From an uncultured Microbacteriaceae bacterium (GTDB taxonomy: Bacteria; Actinomycetota; Actinomycetes; Actinomycetales; Microbacteriaceae): 8,185 nt of DNA. The translations under genes and the position numbers were made by a program. The stretch lies in assembly GCA_937896185.1 (NCBI GenBank), contig CALBMG010000024.1, forward strand, positions 1 to 8,185. The letters are read 5' to 3'. Below the pieces are notes generated by a model that saw only the letters and a list, made by a program, of their open reading frames with translations, was not told the DNA's origin and ran no database searches. This document shows positions 1 to 6,732 of the stretch, piece after piece. Position 1 is the stretch's first letter, and each line of letters starts with the position of its first letter.

Positions 1-65
1 GCATCGATGTGATCTGCAACCGCTGCGGCAGCAGAACCGCCGGCAACAACTTTGACTGAAGACAA
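1..65 (-). CDS. pgi: Probable glucose-6-phosphate isomerase, N-terminal fragment
   Basis: This is the first 21 codons (plus two bases) of a gene that runs off the left edge. The reading begins at a TTG preceded by AAGGA with 5 bases between; the AAGGA itself overlaps the tal stop codon, so the gene is tightly joined to tal. The visible peptide starts MSSVKVVAGGSAAAAVADHI. A short beta-strand followed by a small-residue stretch is what I remember of the N-termini of pgi products in Microbacteriaceae, and tkt-tal-pgi-zwf is a usual order there. Too little is visible for a motif, so the identity rests mainly on position. The enzyme would interconvert glucose-6-phosphate and fructose-6-phosphate in the cytoplasm, linking glycolysis with the pentose phosphate enzymes upstream. 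Zwf is the main alternative. Confidence 0.55.
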   Translation of the reverse strand, partial: MSSVKVVAGGSAAAAVADHID

Positions 66-73
66 TTTGTTCC

Positions 74-1180
74 TTACTTGGCTGCGGCTAAGGCAGCGGT
101 TACTGATTCAAGAAGTTCGTTCCACGAAACGATGAACTTGTCGACGCCTTCACGCTCGAGAAGTTCCGTGACATCAGCGATAGAGATTCCTGCAGCCTCG
201 ATCTGTGCGAGAACGGCACGAGCATCCTCGTAGGTGCCGGAAATTGTGTCTCCGGTGATGACACCGTGGTCAAAGGTCGCATCCAGGGTCTTCTCCGGCA
301 TGGTGTTCACGGTGTCCGCGGCCGCCAGTTCGGTGACATAGGTGGTGTCCGGCATCGAAGGGTCCTTGACGCCGGTTGATGCCCACAGCGGACGCTGACG
401 GTTTGCGCCCGCAGCGAGCAGTGCGGCGGCGCGGTCGGTCGAGAATTTCGACTCAAAGAGTTCGTATGCCAGTCGTGCGTTGGCAACGGCAGCTTTGCCC
501 TTGAGCGCGAGTGCACCTTCGGTACCCACAGCAGTCAGTCGCTTGTCAATTTCTGTGTCAACACGTGACACGAAGAACGAGGCGACAGAGTGGATAGTAG
601 AAAGATCGTGGCCATTCTTCTGAGCCAACTCGAGTCCCGCGAGATATGCGTCGATAACTTCTGCGTGGCGCTCGATGCTGAAAATCAACGTGACGTTGAC
701 GCTGATGCCCTCACCAATAACGGCGGTGATGGCGGCAAGGCCTTCCTTGGTCGCGGGAATTTTAATCATCACGTTCTCGCGGTCAACTGTTGCGAACAAT
801 TCTTTCGCCTGAGAAATCGTGGTTTCTGTGTCAAACGCCAAGTGAGGCTCCACCTCGATCGAGACGCGTCCATCACGACCGTGCGTGCGGTCATAGATGG
901 GACGGAAAATGTCACAAGCAGCCGCAACATCGTCCGTGGTGGCTGCAAACACGGCATCGGTCACGGAACCACCGGAGGCGGCTACCTCACGAATTTGTTC
1001 AGCATAGGTCGAACCGGTAGCAATCGCCGCCGCAAAAATCGTGGGGTTGGTAGTGACACCGACTACGTTGCGTTCTGCGATCAGTGTCTGAAGCGATCCC
1101 GACTGGATTCGGTCACGGGAAAGGTCGTCAAGCCAGATCGATACGCCGACTTCGCTCAACTGCTGGGTGGGGGTGGTCAC
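74..1180 (-). CDS. tal: Transaldolase
   Basis: A 368-residue cytoplasmic enzyme of the non-oxidative pentose phosphate pathway. It moves a dihydroxyacetone unit from sedoheptulose-7-phosphate to glyceraldehyde-3-phosphate, giving erythrose-4-phosphate and fructose-6-phosphate. The length fits the long actinobacterial transaldolases (about 370 residues). Visible motifs are the N-terminal [10 protein letters not shown] (residues 13-22), GVTTNPTIF (41-49), the [11 protein letters not shown] block (137-147) whose Lys140 should form the Schiff base, and [10 protein letters not shown] near residue 270. The start is a GTG preceded by GAGAGGA seven bases upstream. It lies 15 bases after the tkt stop, so the two genes are very likely co-transcribed. 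Tkt makes the sedoheptulose-7-phosphate that Tal consumes. Family assignment is firm. Confidence 0.97.
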   Translation of the reverse strand: MTTPTQQLSEVGVSIWLDDLSRDRIQSGSLQTLIAERNVVGVTTNPTIFAAAIATGSTYAEQIREVAASGGSVTDAVFAATTDDVAAACDIFRPIYDRTHGRDGRVSIEVEPHLAFDTETTISQAKELFATVDRENVMIKIPATKEGLAAITAVIGEGISVNVTLIFSIERHAEVIDAYLAGLELAQKNGHDLSTIHSVASFFVSRVDTEIDKRLTAVGTEGALALKGKAAVANARLAYELFESKFSTDRAAALLAAGANRQRPLWASTGVKDPSMPDTTYVTELAAADTVNTMPEKTLDATFDHGVITGDTISGTYEDARAVLAQIEAAGISIADVTELLEREGVDKFIVSWNELLESVTAALAAAK

Positions 1181-1187
1181 GATGTGA

Positions 1188-1194
1188 TCCTCTC
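1188..1194 (-). promoter_or_regulatory. Ribosome binding site of tal
   Basis: GAGAGGA in the 15-base tkt-tal spacer, seven bases before the GTG. It fixes the tal start and shows that tal is translated independently of tkt. Confidence 0.7.
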
Positions 1195-1195
1195 G

Positions 1196-3280
1196 TTATC
1201 GGGAAATCGAAGTCTGAGCTGCCGCTGCGACAGCTTCGGGGGTGATGCCAAACTCACGGAACAGGGTCTGGAAGTCCGCGGATGCACCAAAGTGCTCGAT
1301 GGAGACCGATTCACCGTGAGCGCCGACGTATTTGTTCCAGCCCAATGCCAGTCCCGCTTCAACCGAAACGCGAGCTGTGATGCTCCGGGGGAGTACAGAT
1401 TCGCGGTAGTCGTCATCCTGCTCGTCGAACCATTCCAGACACGGTGCCGAGACTACGCGTGCGCCGATTCCGCGTTCTGCGAGAATTTCACGTGCTTCGA
1501 CAGCCACGCCCACCTCGGATCCCGTAGCAATAAGGATTACGTCGATGGTGCCTGTGGGGGAGTCAATCAGCGTGTATGCACCGCGTGCAGTGAGCGATGC
1601 TGGAGCAAATGAAGATTCGCCGGCCTTTTCCGAACGGTCGTACACAGGAAGGTTCTGACGAGACAGTGCGATGCCTGCAGGCCCTTCGCGTCGCTCCAGG
1701 ATGGTCTTCCACGCGTAAGCGGTTTCGTTTGCGTCTGCGGGTCGAACCATGTCGAGGCCGGGGATTGCACGCAAGGTTGCCAGTTGTTCAATCGGCTGGT
1801 GTGTGGGACCGTCTTCACCGAGTGCTACCGAATCGTGTGTCCACACGAAAATCGAGGGAGTCTTCATCAGCGCAGCGAGTCGTACAGCGGGGCGCATGTA
1901 GTCGCTAAAAATCAGAAAGGTTCCTCCGAAGGAACGGGTTTTTCCGTGGAGGCTGATGCCGTTAAGGATGGAACCCATCGCGTGTTCGCGGATACCGAAG
2001 TGCAGAACTCGGCCGTACTGAGAACCGGTCCAATGTTCGGTTGAGTGTTCTTCCGGGACGAACGAACGTGCTCCGTTAATTGTCGTGAGGTTGGATTCTG
2101 CGAGGTCAGCGCTTCCACCCCACAGTTCGGGCATTACTGCGGCGATGGCGTTGATGATTTTGCCGCTCGCTGCACGTGTGGCGAGCGAGGTTCCCGCTTC
2201 GAATACGGGAAGCGCAGCCTCGAGGCCAGCAGGAAGCTCGCCCTTTTCCATGCGCTCCAGCAGAGCGGCCTCGGTGGGGTGAGCTGATTCCCACGCGTCG
2301 AAAGCGACCTGCCATTCGGTGCGGACGGCTGCTGCGCGTTCTGCAAGCGAACGAGTGTGTTCCAGAACATCTGCGGGTACGACGAAAGATTCCGTTGTGT
2401 CCCAGCCGAGTGCTTCCTTTGTTCCTGATGCCTCGTCGGATCCCAGAGCGGATCCGTGAATTTTTCCGGTGTTCTGCTTTGTCGGAGCTGGGTATCCGAT
2501 GATGGTCTTCAGAATGATGAGTGTGGGCTGTGAGGTGAGTTTCTTGCCCGCTTCGACAGCTGCATACAGAGCGGGCACATCTTCGACGTAACCGGTCTCT
2601 GTGCGCCATGAGACTTCGCGAACGTCCCAACCATACGAACGGTAACGTGCTGCGACATCTTCGGTGAAGGCGATATCGGTGTCATCCTCGATAGAGATCT
2701 GGTTCGAGTCGTAAATGACGGTCAGGTTTCCGAGCTGCTGGTGTCCGGCCAGCGACGAAGCTTCAGCGGTGACACCTTCCTGCATGTCGCCATCACCACA
2801 GATAACGTAAACGTGGTGGTCAAATGGGCTCTCGCCTTCGGCGGCGTCTGCATCGAAAAGTCCGCGTTCAAATCGTGCCGCATAGGCCATGCCGACGGCA
2901 GACGCGAGACCCTGACCCAGAGGGCCTGTGGTGATTTCAACGCCGGCGGTGTGACCGAACTCGGGGTGTCCTGGTGTCTTGGAACCCCAGGTGCGGAACG
3001 ACTTGAGGTCGTCCAGTTCGAGTCCGAAACCACCAAGGAAAAGCTGTGTGTACTGGGTCAAGGACGAGTGTCCAATCGACAAGACGAAACGGTCACGGCC
3101 GATCCACGTCGTGTCCTGGGGGTCGTGACGCATGACCTTTTGGTACAGCATGTAGGCGACGGGTGCCATCGACATAGCGGTTCCGGGGTGACCATTGCCG
3201 ACTTTCTCCACGGCATCTACTGCCAAGAGTCGTGCAGTGTCCACTGCTTTCTTGTCCAGAGCAGTCCACTCAAACGTCAT
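1196..3280 (-). CDS. tkt: Transketolase
   Basis: A 694-residue thiamine-diphosphate enzyme that transfers two-carbon ketol units between sugar phosphates in the non-oxidative pentose phosphate pathway. Domain order is normal. The N-terminal pyrophosphate domain has GNGHPG (28-33), GHSS (70-73), GPLGQG (119-124) and the diphosphate/Mg motif GDGDMQEG (162-169) with the paired Asn193. The pyrimidine domain has GIREHAM with catalytic Glu432. The C-terminal domain carries GATGSEV-type and GAHGE motifs. I chose the ATG at 3280 because family homology begins at MTFEWTALDK and the length is then typical. The frame stays open upstream to a GTG at 3373, giving 725 residues, but that GTG would lie before the predicted transcription start. 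The ribosome binding site is weak (GGGA, 6 bases away). First gene of the tkt-tal operon, divergent from ctaB. Confidence 0.97.
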   Translation of the reverse strand: MTFEWTALDKKAVDTARLLAVDAVEKVGNGHPGTAMSMAPVAYMLYQKVMRHDPQDTTWIGRDRFVLSIGHSSLTQYTQLFLGGFGLELDDLKSFRTWGSKTPGHPEFGHTAGVEITTGPLGQGLASAVGMAYAARFERGLFDADAAEGESPFDHHVYVICGDGDMQEGVTAEASSLAGHQQLGNLTVIYDSNQISIEDDTDIAFTEDVAARYRSYGWDVREVSWRTETGYVEDVPALYAAVEAGKKLTSQPTLIILKTIIGYPAPTKQNTGKIHGSALGSDEASGTKEALGWDTTESFVVPADVLEHTRSLAERAAAVRTEWQVAFDAWESAHPTEAALLERMEKGELPAGLEAALPVFEAGTSLATRAASGKIINAIAAVMPELWGGSADLAESNLTTINGARSFVPEEHSTEHWTGSQYGRVLHFGIREHAMGSILNGISLHGKTRSFGGTFLIFSDYMRPAVRLAALMKTPSIFVWTHDSVALGEDGPTHQPIEQLATLRAIPGLDMVRPADANETAYAWKTILERREGPAGIALSRQNLPVYDRSEKAGESSFAPASLTARGAYTLIDSPTGTIDVILIATGSEVGVAVEAREILAERGIGARVVSAPCLEWFDEQDDDYRESVLPRSITARVSVEAGLALGWNKYVGAHGESVSIEHFGASADFQTLFREFGITPEAVAAAAQTSISR

Positions 3281-3327
3281 GCGAAATCCCATCGTGTATC
3301 GGTTGGCTGCGGCAAACGGGGACTCAT
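3277..3327 (-). CDS. Possible 16-codon leader ORF overlapping the tkt start
   Basis: An ATG at 3327 in the tkt leader opens a 16-residue frame (MSPRLPQPTDTRWDFA). Its TGA overlaps the tkt start as ATGA, the arrangement used for translational coupling. The frame differs from that of tkt. No good ribosome binding site precedes it (only GGCCGG directly upstream), and a short ORF of this kind is expected by chance fairly often. I record it because the tkt ribosome binding site is also weak, so ribosomes finishing here could help start tkt. This is inference; there is no homology evidence for the peptide. Confidence 0.2.
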   Translation of the reverse strand: MSPRLPQPTDTRWDFA

Positions 3328-3376
3328 CCCGGCCGACTTTGGCACAAGCCCGATATGCACGCATTGGGTTCACGCC

Positions 3377-3382
3377 AGTATA
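3377..3382 (-). promoter_or_regulatory. Candidate -10 box of the tkt-tal operon
   Basis: Reading the minus strand, TATACT (5/6 to TATAAT) lies about 97 bases before the chosen tkt ATG. It would place transcription start near 3370 and give a leader of roughly 90 bases. No good -35 sits at 17-18 bases; TTGCAC is present, but only 11 bases upstream. If this box is used, the longer reading of tkt from the GTG at 3373 would not be on the mRNA. Confidence 0.45.
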
Positions 3383-3408
3383 CGAGAAAGGCTGTGCAAA
3401 AGTACGGA

Positions 3409-3414
3409 TAAAGT
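3409..3414 (+). promoter_or_regulatory. Candidate -10 box of ctaB
   Basis: TAAAGT on the plus strand fits the actinobacterial TANNNT -10 pattern and ends six bases before the ctaB GTG. Transcription would start at or next to the start codon, making the message leaderless. No recognisable -35 box lies 16-18 bases upstream. The lack of a well-placed ribosome binding site before ctaB supports this reading. Confidence 0.4.
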
Positions 3415-3420
3415 AAACAT

Positions 3421-4350
3421 GTGAACGACACTTCTGTACCTCAAAATTCGGCTCGCACTCGTGAATCTCGTCGCCCCGGAATCATTCGTTCATACATCGC
3501 ACTGACAAAGCCACGCGTGATCGAATTGTTGTTGGTGACAACAGCACCGGTGATGTTTTTAGCGGAACGTGGTGTACCCGATTTGTGGCTTGTTCTCGGA
3601 ACACTCATCGGTGGTGCGCTGAGCGCTGGAAGTGCCAACACGTTCAATATGTACATCGATCGCGATATCGATATCAAAATGAATCGCACCAAGGGTCGGC
3701 CAATTGTGTCGGGTGAGGTTTCGCCTCGTGCGGCCCTAATCTTTGCCTGGGCCATCGGCATCGTCAGTATTGTGCTTCTCGCATTAGTCGCTAACATCCT
3801 GGCCGCGATACTGTCGTTGGCCGCGATTCTGTTTTATGTGTTCGTGTACACCCTGCTGCTCAAGCGTCGAACGGAACAAAACATTGTCTGGGGAGGAATT
3901 GCCGGATGTTTCCCCGTGCTAATTGGCTGGTCAGCAGTGACGGGATCTCTGTCAGCGACGCCATGGATTTTGTTCCTCGTCGTTTTCCTCTGGACGCCGG
4001 CGCATTACTGGCCTCTGTCCTTGCGGTACAAGGATGACTACGCTCGCGTAGAGGTTCCCATGCTCAGCGTTTTGCGGACACGTGTCGCAGTCGGCCTTCA
4101 GGTCATTTTGTATGCCTGGGCAACTGTTGCGGCGTCGCTGCTGCTTATCCCTGTGGCACCCATGGGTGCCCTGTACAGCGCAGTTGCGTTGGTAATCGGC
4201 GGTTGGTTTATTGTCGAAACCCACCGGCTGTACTCACGCGCAATGGGCGACGGTGAAGCGTCACCCATGCGAGTTTTCCATGCGAGCAACACCTATTTGA
4301 CGGCGTTGTTCCTCGCGGTTGCTCTCGACCCGCTCGTTGTACTCGCGTAA
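3421..4350 (+). CDS. ctaB: Protoheme IX farnesyltransferase (heme O synthase)
   Basis: A 309-residue polytopic membrane enzyme of the UbiA prenyltransferase superfamily. It attaches a farnesyl group to the vinyl side chain of heme B to make heme O, the precursor of heme A for aa3-type cytochrome oxidase. After a basic N-terminus comes [16 protein letters not shown] (25-40), typical of CtaB/CyoE. The first Asp-rich motif, [18 protein letters not shown] (73-90), is followed by KGRP; the second conserved loop is [13 protein letters not shown] (203-215). Several hydrophobic spans lie in between, as expected for the family's multi-helix bundle. The GTG start at 3421 is the most upstream plausible one; an ATG two bases earlier is followed at once by TGA. 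The 3' end overlaps the convergent ctaA by 58 bp. Confidence 0.96.
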   Translation: MNDTSVPQNSARTRESRRPGIIRSYIALTKPRVIELLLVTTAPVMFLAERGVPDLWLVLGTLIGGALSAGSANTFNMYIDRDIDIKMNRTKGRPIVSGEVSPRAALIFAWAIGIVSIVLLALVANILAAILSLAAILFYVFVYTLLLKRRTEQNIVWGGIAGCFPVLIGWSAVTGSLSATPWILFLVVFLWTPAHYWPLSLRYKDDYARVEVPMLSVLRTRVAVGLQVILYAWATVAASLLLIPVAPMGALYSAVALVIGGWFIVETHRLYSRAMGDGEASPMRVFHASNTYLTALFLAVALDPLVVLA

Positions 4351-5207
4351 ATTGCTCGAACTGTAACCGAGACAATCACCATCGACAGCAACAGGTGAAT
4401 GATCACCATTTCTGCGGGCAGTCCCAGCTGAACCTGCAGCACACCGACGGCGATTTGACCGACATACGCCGCTGCAACTCCACCCCACGCTGAACGGATC
4501 TGAGCCGTGCGTGCACGCAGCAGGAAAACCGAAATCAGAACTAGGGCAACTATTGCAGCTCCACGGTGAGCGGTCAGCACATCGTTAAAAAAGAAACCAT
4601 TGCGCGACGCGATGTCGTCACCCGAATGCGGTCCCGCGCCTGTCGTCAGGATTCCTGCAATGATCACCGAAATCGTGACCGACGCGAAAAGCCATTGTGT
4701 TGCTGTTACATCTCGCAGCGACGGCAATGTGTTTCCCCACACACGTAACACCAGCAACGTAGCCAGTGCAACGAGTACAGAAGAGACCGCAAAGTGCAAT
4801 CCGACGACATAGGGCCCGAGGTCGACCCACACAGAGACGCCACCAATCACTGCCTGCAAGACGATGCCGGCAACGAGCGACAGAGACATCCCGAAAATGT
4901 CGCGTCGCGTCGATCGGAATCCCCACACAACAACAACCATTGCCAGCGCAATAAGCAGAAGTGGGCCAGTGAGCGTTCTGTTAACGAATTCAATGATTCC
5001 GTGCAGTCCCATTTCGGGTGTCGTCACGAGCGAATCCGAGGTGCATAAAGGCCATTCCGGGCAGCCCAAACCGGATCCCGTTACCCTCACAGCGCCACCC
5101 GTGACAACAATGATGATTTCCGAGACGAGGGATGCAACCGCAAACCCACGAACGACTCGAGATTGAGGAGAAACGGGAAGGCGCAGGGGCATCATACGAA
5201 CTTTCAC
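4293..5207 (-). CDS. ctaA: Heme A synthase (COX15/CtaA family)
   Basis: A 304-residue membrane protein that oxidises the C8 methyl group of heme O to a formyl group, giving heme A. It acts directly after CtaB. About eight hydrophobic spans are visible. After the first come [19 protein letters not shown], with the Cys pair 49 and 55 typical of one CtaA class, and then [11 protein letters not shown] (71-81). Likely heme-ligand histidines are His138 (GLHFAVSS), His214 (LTAHRG) and His271 (IIHLLLS); His194 is in GPHSGDD. In IIEFVNR, Asn76 stands where many homologues have the His of the E-x-x-H-R motif. The start is taken at GTG 5207; ATG at 5195 or 5192 is also possible because no strong ribosome binding site decides it. 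The last 19 or so codons, a polar tail, lie inside the ctaB coding region. Divergent from sufB. Confidence 0.95.
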   Translation of the reverse strand: MKVRMMPLRLPVSPQSRVVRGFAVASLVSEIIIVVTGGAVRVTGSGLGCPEWPLCTSDSLVTTPEMGLHGIIEFVNRTLTGPLLLIALAMVVVVWGFRSTRRDIFGMSLSLVAGIVLQAVIGGVSVWVDLGPYVVGLHFAVSSVLVALATLLVLRVWGNTLPSLRDVTATQWLFASVTISVIIAGILTTGAGPHSGDDIASRNGFFFNDVLTAHRGAAIVALVLISVFLLRARTAQIRSAWGGVAAAYVGQIAVGVLQVQLGLPAEMVIIHLLLSMVIVSVTVRAIYASTTSGSRATARNNAVK

Positions 5208-5224
5208 TGGGTAGACTGTCAGTG
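5205..5224. promoter_or_regulatory. Inverted repeat CACTG-N10-CAGTG at the ctaA start
   Basis: CACTG at 5205-5209 and CAGTG at 5220-5224 form a perfect 5-bp inverted repeat with a 10-base spacer. An inner dyad, ACTG-t-CAGT, lies at 5215-5223. The left arm overlaps the GTG start of ctaA and the right arm lies at its presumed transcription start. Its size and place suit a dimeric regulator acting on the ctaA/sufB divergent region, but a 5-bp repeat can arise by chance. Confidence 0.25.
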
Positions 5225-5230
5225 TTGTAT

Positions 5231-5247
5231 ATCGACTCTTAGTCTAT
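5231..5247. promoter_or_regulatory. Imperfect dyad ATCGACT-CTT-AGTCTAT
   Basis: Two 7-base arms around CTT match at 6 of 7 positions, with a perfect GACT/AGTC core. The dyad lies in the middle of the ctaA-sufB region, within both candidate promoters, where an operator would be expected. It does not match the SufR sites I know (CAAC-N6-GTTG, or the mycobacterial ACACT-N5-TGTGA type). The factor is unknown. Confidence 0.25.
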
Positions 5248-5250
5248 GTT
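5245..5250 (+). promoter_or_regulatory. Candidate -10 box of the suf operon
   Basis: TATGTT (TANNNT pattern, 5/6 to TATAAT if G is discounted) would start transcription near 5257 and leave a leader of about 60 bases before sufB. No good -35 box is seen at the right distance; GTGTTG lies 17 bases upstream. Confidence 0.3.
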
Positions 5251-5255
5251 CAGCC

Positions 5256-5272
5256 CCGCGAGATTTTCGCGG
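5256..5272 (+). other. GC-rich hairpin at the 5' end of the sufB leader
   Basis: CCGCGA and TCGCGG pair perfectly around the five-base loop GATTT. A run of T is lacking, so it is not an intrinsic terminator. Its position is at or just after the predicted suf transcription start. It could stabilise the 5' end of the mRNA or be an operator. A weaker CACG-ATAAA-CGTG dyad follows at 5280-5292. Confidence 0.4.
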
Positions 5273-5304
5273 TCGTCGGCACGATAAACGTGTTGCAAGA
5301 CGAG

Positions 5305-5310
5305 AAGGGA
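5305..5310 (+). promoter_or_regulatory. Ribosome binding site of sufB
   Basis: AAGGGA ends six bases before the ATG at 5317. It selects that ATG over an in-frame GTG at 5290, which would place this site inside the coding sequence. Confidence 0.8.
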
Positions 5311-5316
5311 AAAACT

Positions 5317-6732
5317 ATGGGTGACATTCTTGACCGTCCCGATCTGGACGGCCTCGGCCAGTACGAGTTCGGATGGCACGACAAGGACTCTGCCGGTGAA
5401 ACCGCGGAACGAGGCATCAACCGTGCCGTTGTAGAGCGAATCTCTCGCCTCAAGGACGAACCGCAGTGGATGCTGGAACGTCGCCTGAAGGCCTTGGAAA
5501 TTTTCGAGCGTAAGCCCATGCCCAACTGGGGTGCAGATCTCAGCGATATCGATTTCGACAACATTAAATACTTCGTTCGTTCGACAGAACGTCAGGCTCA
5601 GTCCTGGGAAGATCTGCCCGAAGACATTCGTAAAACCTATGAGCGCCTCGGAATCCCCGAAGCAGAACGTCAGCGACTTGTCGCAGGTGTCGCAGCACAG
5701 TACGAATCTGAGGTTGTGTACCACCAGATTCGTGAAGACCTTGAGCAGCAGGGAGTTATCTTCCTGGACACTGACACCGCGCTCAAAGAGCACCCCGAAA
5801 TTTTCAAGGAACACTTCGGCACCATCATTCCTTCAGGCGACAACAAGTTTTCTGCGCTGAACACTGCTGTGTGGTCGGGTGGTTCCTTTGTTTATGTCCC
5901 CAAGGGTGTTCATGTAGAAATCCCGTTGCAGGCCTATTTCCGAATTAATACCGAAAACATGGGTCAATTCGAGCGCACACTCATCATCGCCGATGAGGGC
6001 TCGTACGTTCACTACATCGAGGGCTGCACGGCACCCATCTATAAGTCGGACTCGCTGCACTCTGCTGTCGTAGAAATCATTGTCAAAAAGAACGCTCGTG
6101 TGCGTTACACGACCATCCAAAACTGGTCTAACAATGTGTACAACTTGGTCACAAAGCGTGCTGTAGCGCACGAGGGCGCAACCATGGAATGGGTCGATGG
6201 CAACATCGGTTCCAAGGTCACCATGAAGTACCCCTCGATTTTCCTCGTGGGCGAACATGCCAAGGGTGAAACCTTGTCGGTCGCATTTGCAGGCCCCGGA
6301 CAGCACCAAGATGCGGGCGCAAAGATGATTCACCTTGCGCCCAACACGACGTCGAGCATCATCTCAAAGTCCATTGCTCGCGGCGGCGGCCGTGCTGGAT
6401 ACCGCGGCGAGGTTCGTGTCGGAGAAAACGCACACCACTCGGCGAATACCGTTCGATGTGACGCACTCTTGGTGGATACCATTTCGCGCAGCGACACGTA
6501 CCCTGCCATTGACATTCGTGTTGATGACACCCAACTGGGACACGAGGCTACGGTTTCTCGAGTGAGTGAAGAACAGCTGTTTTATTTGCAATCACGCGGT
6601 CTTCCCGAGGATGAAGCCATGGCCATGATCGTTCGTGGTTTCATCGAGCCCATCGCGCGCGAACTCCCCATGGAATACGCTCTCGAACTCAACAAGTTGA
6701 TTGAAATGAACATGGAAGGATCGGTCGGTTAA
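5317..6732 (+). CDS. sufB: Fe-S cluster assembly scaffold protein SufB
   Basis: A 471-residue cytoplasmic protein, the usual SufB length. With SufC and SufD it forms the SufBC2D complex, on which sulfur delivered by SufS and its partner is built into [Fe-S] clusters. The N-terminal helical part ([13 protein letters not shown] onward) precedes the beta-helix core. Within the core are [19 protein letters not shown] (187-205) and [10 protein letters not shown] (233-242). [11 protein letters not shown] holds Cys381 and QLGHEAT holds His409 and Glu410. The 29-residue distance from Cys381 to Glu410 equals that between the functionally required Cys405 and Glu434 of the E. coli protein. The C-terminus [17 protein letters not shown] is typical. 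Cys237, where mycobacterial SufB carries an intein, is uninterrupted here. First gene of the suf operon; its TAA overlaps the sufD ATG by one base. Confidence 0.98.
   Translation: MGDILDRPDLDGLGQYEFGWHDKDSAGETAERGINRAVVERISRLKDEPQWMLERRLKALEIFERKPMPNWGADLSDIDFDNIKYFVRSTERQAQSWEDLPEDIRKTYERLGIPEAERQRLVAGVAAQYESEVVYHQIREDLEQQGVIFLDTDTALKEHPEIFKEHFGTIIPSGDNKFSALNTAVWSGGSFVYVPKGVHVEIPLQAYFRINTENMGQFERTLIIADEGSYVHYIEGCTAPIYKSDSLHSAVVEIIVKKNARVRYTTIQNWSNNVYNLVTKRAVAHEGATMEWVDGNIGSKVTMKYPSIFLVGEHAKGETLSVAFAGPGQHQDAGAKMIHLAPNTTSSIISKSIARGGGRAGYRGEVRVGENAHHSANTVRCDALLVDTISRSDTYPAIDIRVDDTQLGHEATVSRVSEEQLFYLQSRGLPEDEAMAMIVRGFIEPIARELPMEYALELNKLIEMNMEGSVG

Larger units (their letters stand above)
5226..5253 (-). 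promoter_or_regulatory. Candidate ctaA promoter
   Basis: On the minus strand, CTGAAC (5253-5248), a 16-base spacer and TATACA (5231-5226) make a poor but correctly spaced -35/-10 pair. Transcription would start near 5219, about 12 bases before the GTG. It overlaps the candidate sufB -10 on the other strand, so the two promoters could compete. Confidence 0.28.

Noticed and set aside
590..1612. 340-codon open frame on the plus strand, antisense to tal and the end of tkt
   Set aside because: It spans two well-supported genes and the gap between them. Its translation is Cys/Arg/Asn-rich with no recognisable domain, as expected from the reverse strand of GC-biased codons.
2106..2630. 174-codon minus-strand open frame inside tkt, in a different frame
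   Set aside because: Arg/Ser/His-rich translation typical of a shifted frame within a GC-rich gene; tkt fully explains this DNA.
3281..3373. 31-codon N-terminal extension of transketolase from a GTG
   Set aside because: It precedes the conserved start of the family, has no ribosome binding site, and would begin upstream of the predicted transcription start.
2741..3424. 227-codon plus-strand open frame antisense to the 5' part of tkt
   Set aside because: Lies over conserved transketolase sequence, has no family resemblance, and ends across the promoter region; a shadow frame.
4284..4324. Inverted repeat GAGCAAC ... GTTGCTC near the ctaB/ctaA ends as a bidirectional terminator
   Set aside because: The arms are only 7 bases with a 27-base gap, lie inside both coding regions, and no T run follows on either strand.
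5290..5316. Nine extra N-terminal codons for SufB from an in-frame GTG
   Set aside because: The ribosome binding site AAGGGA lies within this stretch and is correctly placed for the ATG at 5317, and SufB homology starts there.
5239..5814. 191-codon minus-strand open frame antisense to sufB
   Set aside because: Covers the conserved sufB N-terminal region and its promoter; the Phe/Val/Leu-rich translation resembles no protein I know.
6018..6036. Intein in SufB at Cys237, as found in mycobacteria
   Set aside because: The frame runs through [10 protein letters not shown] without interruption, so no intein is present.
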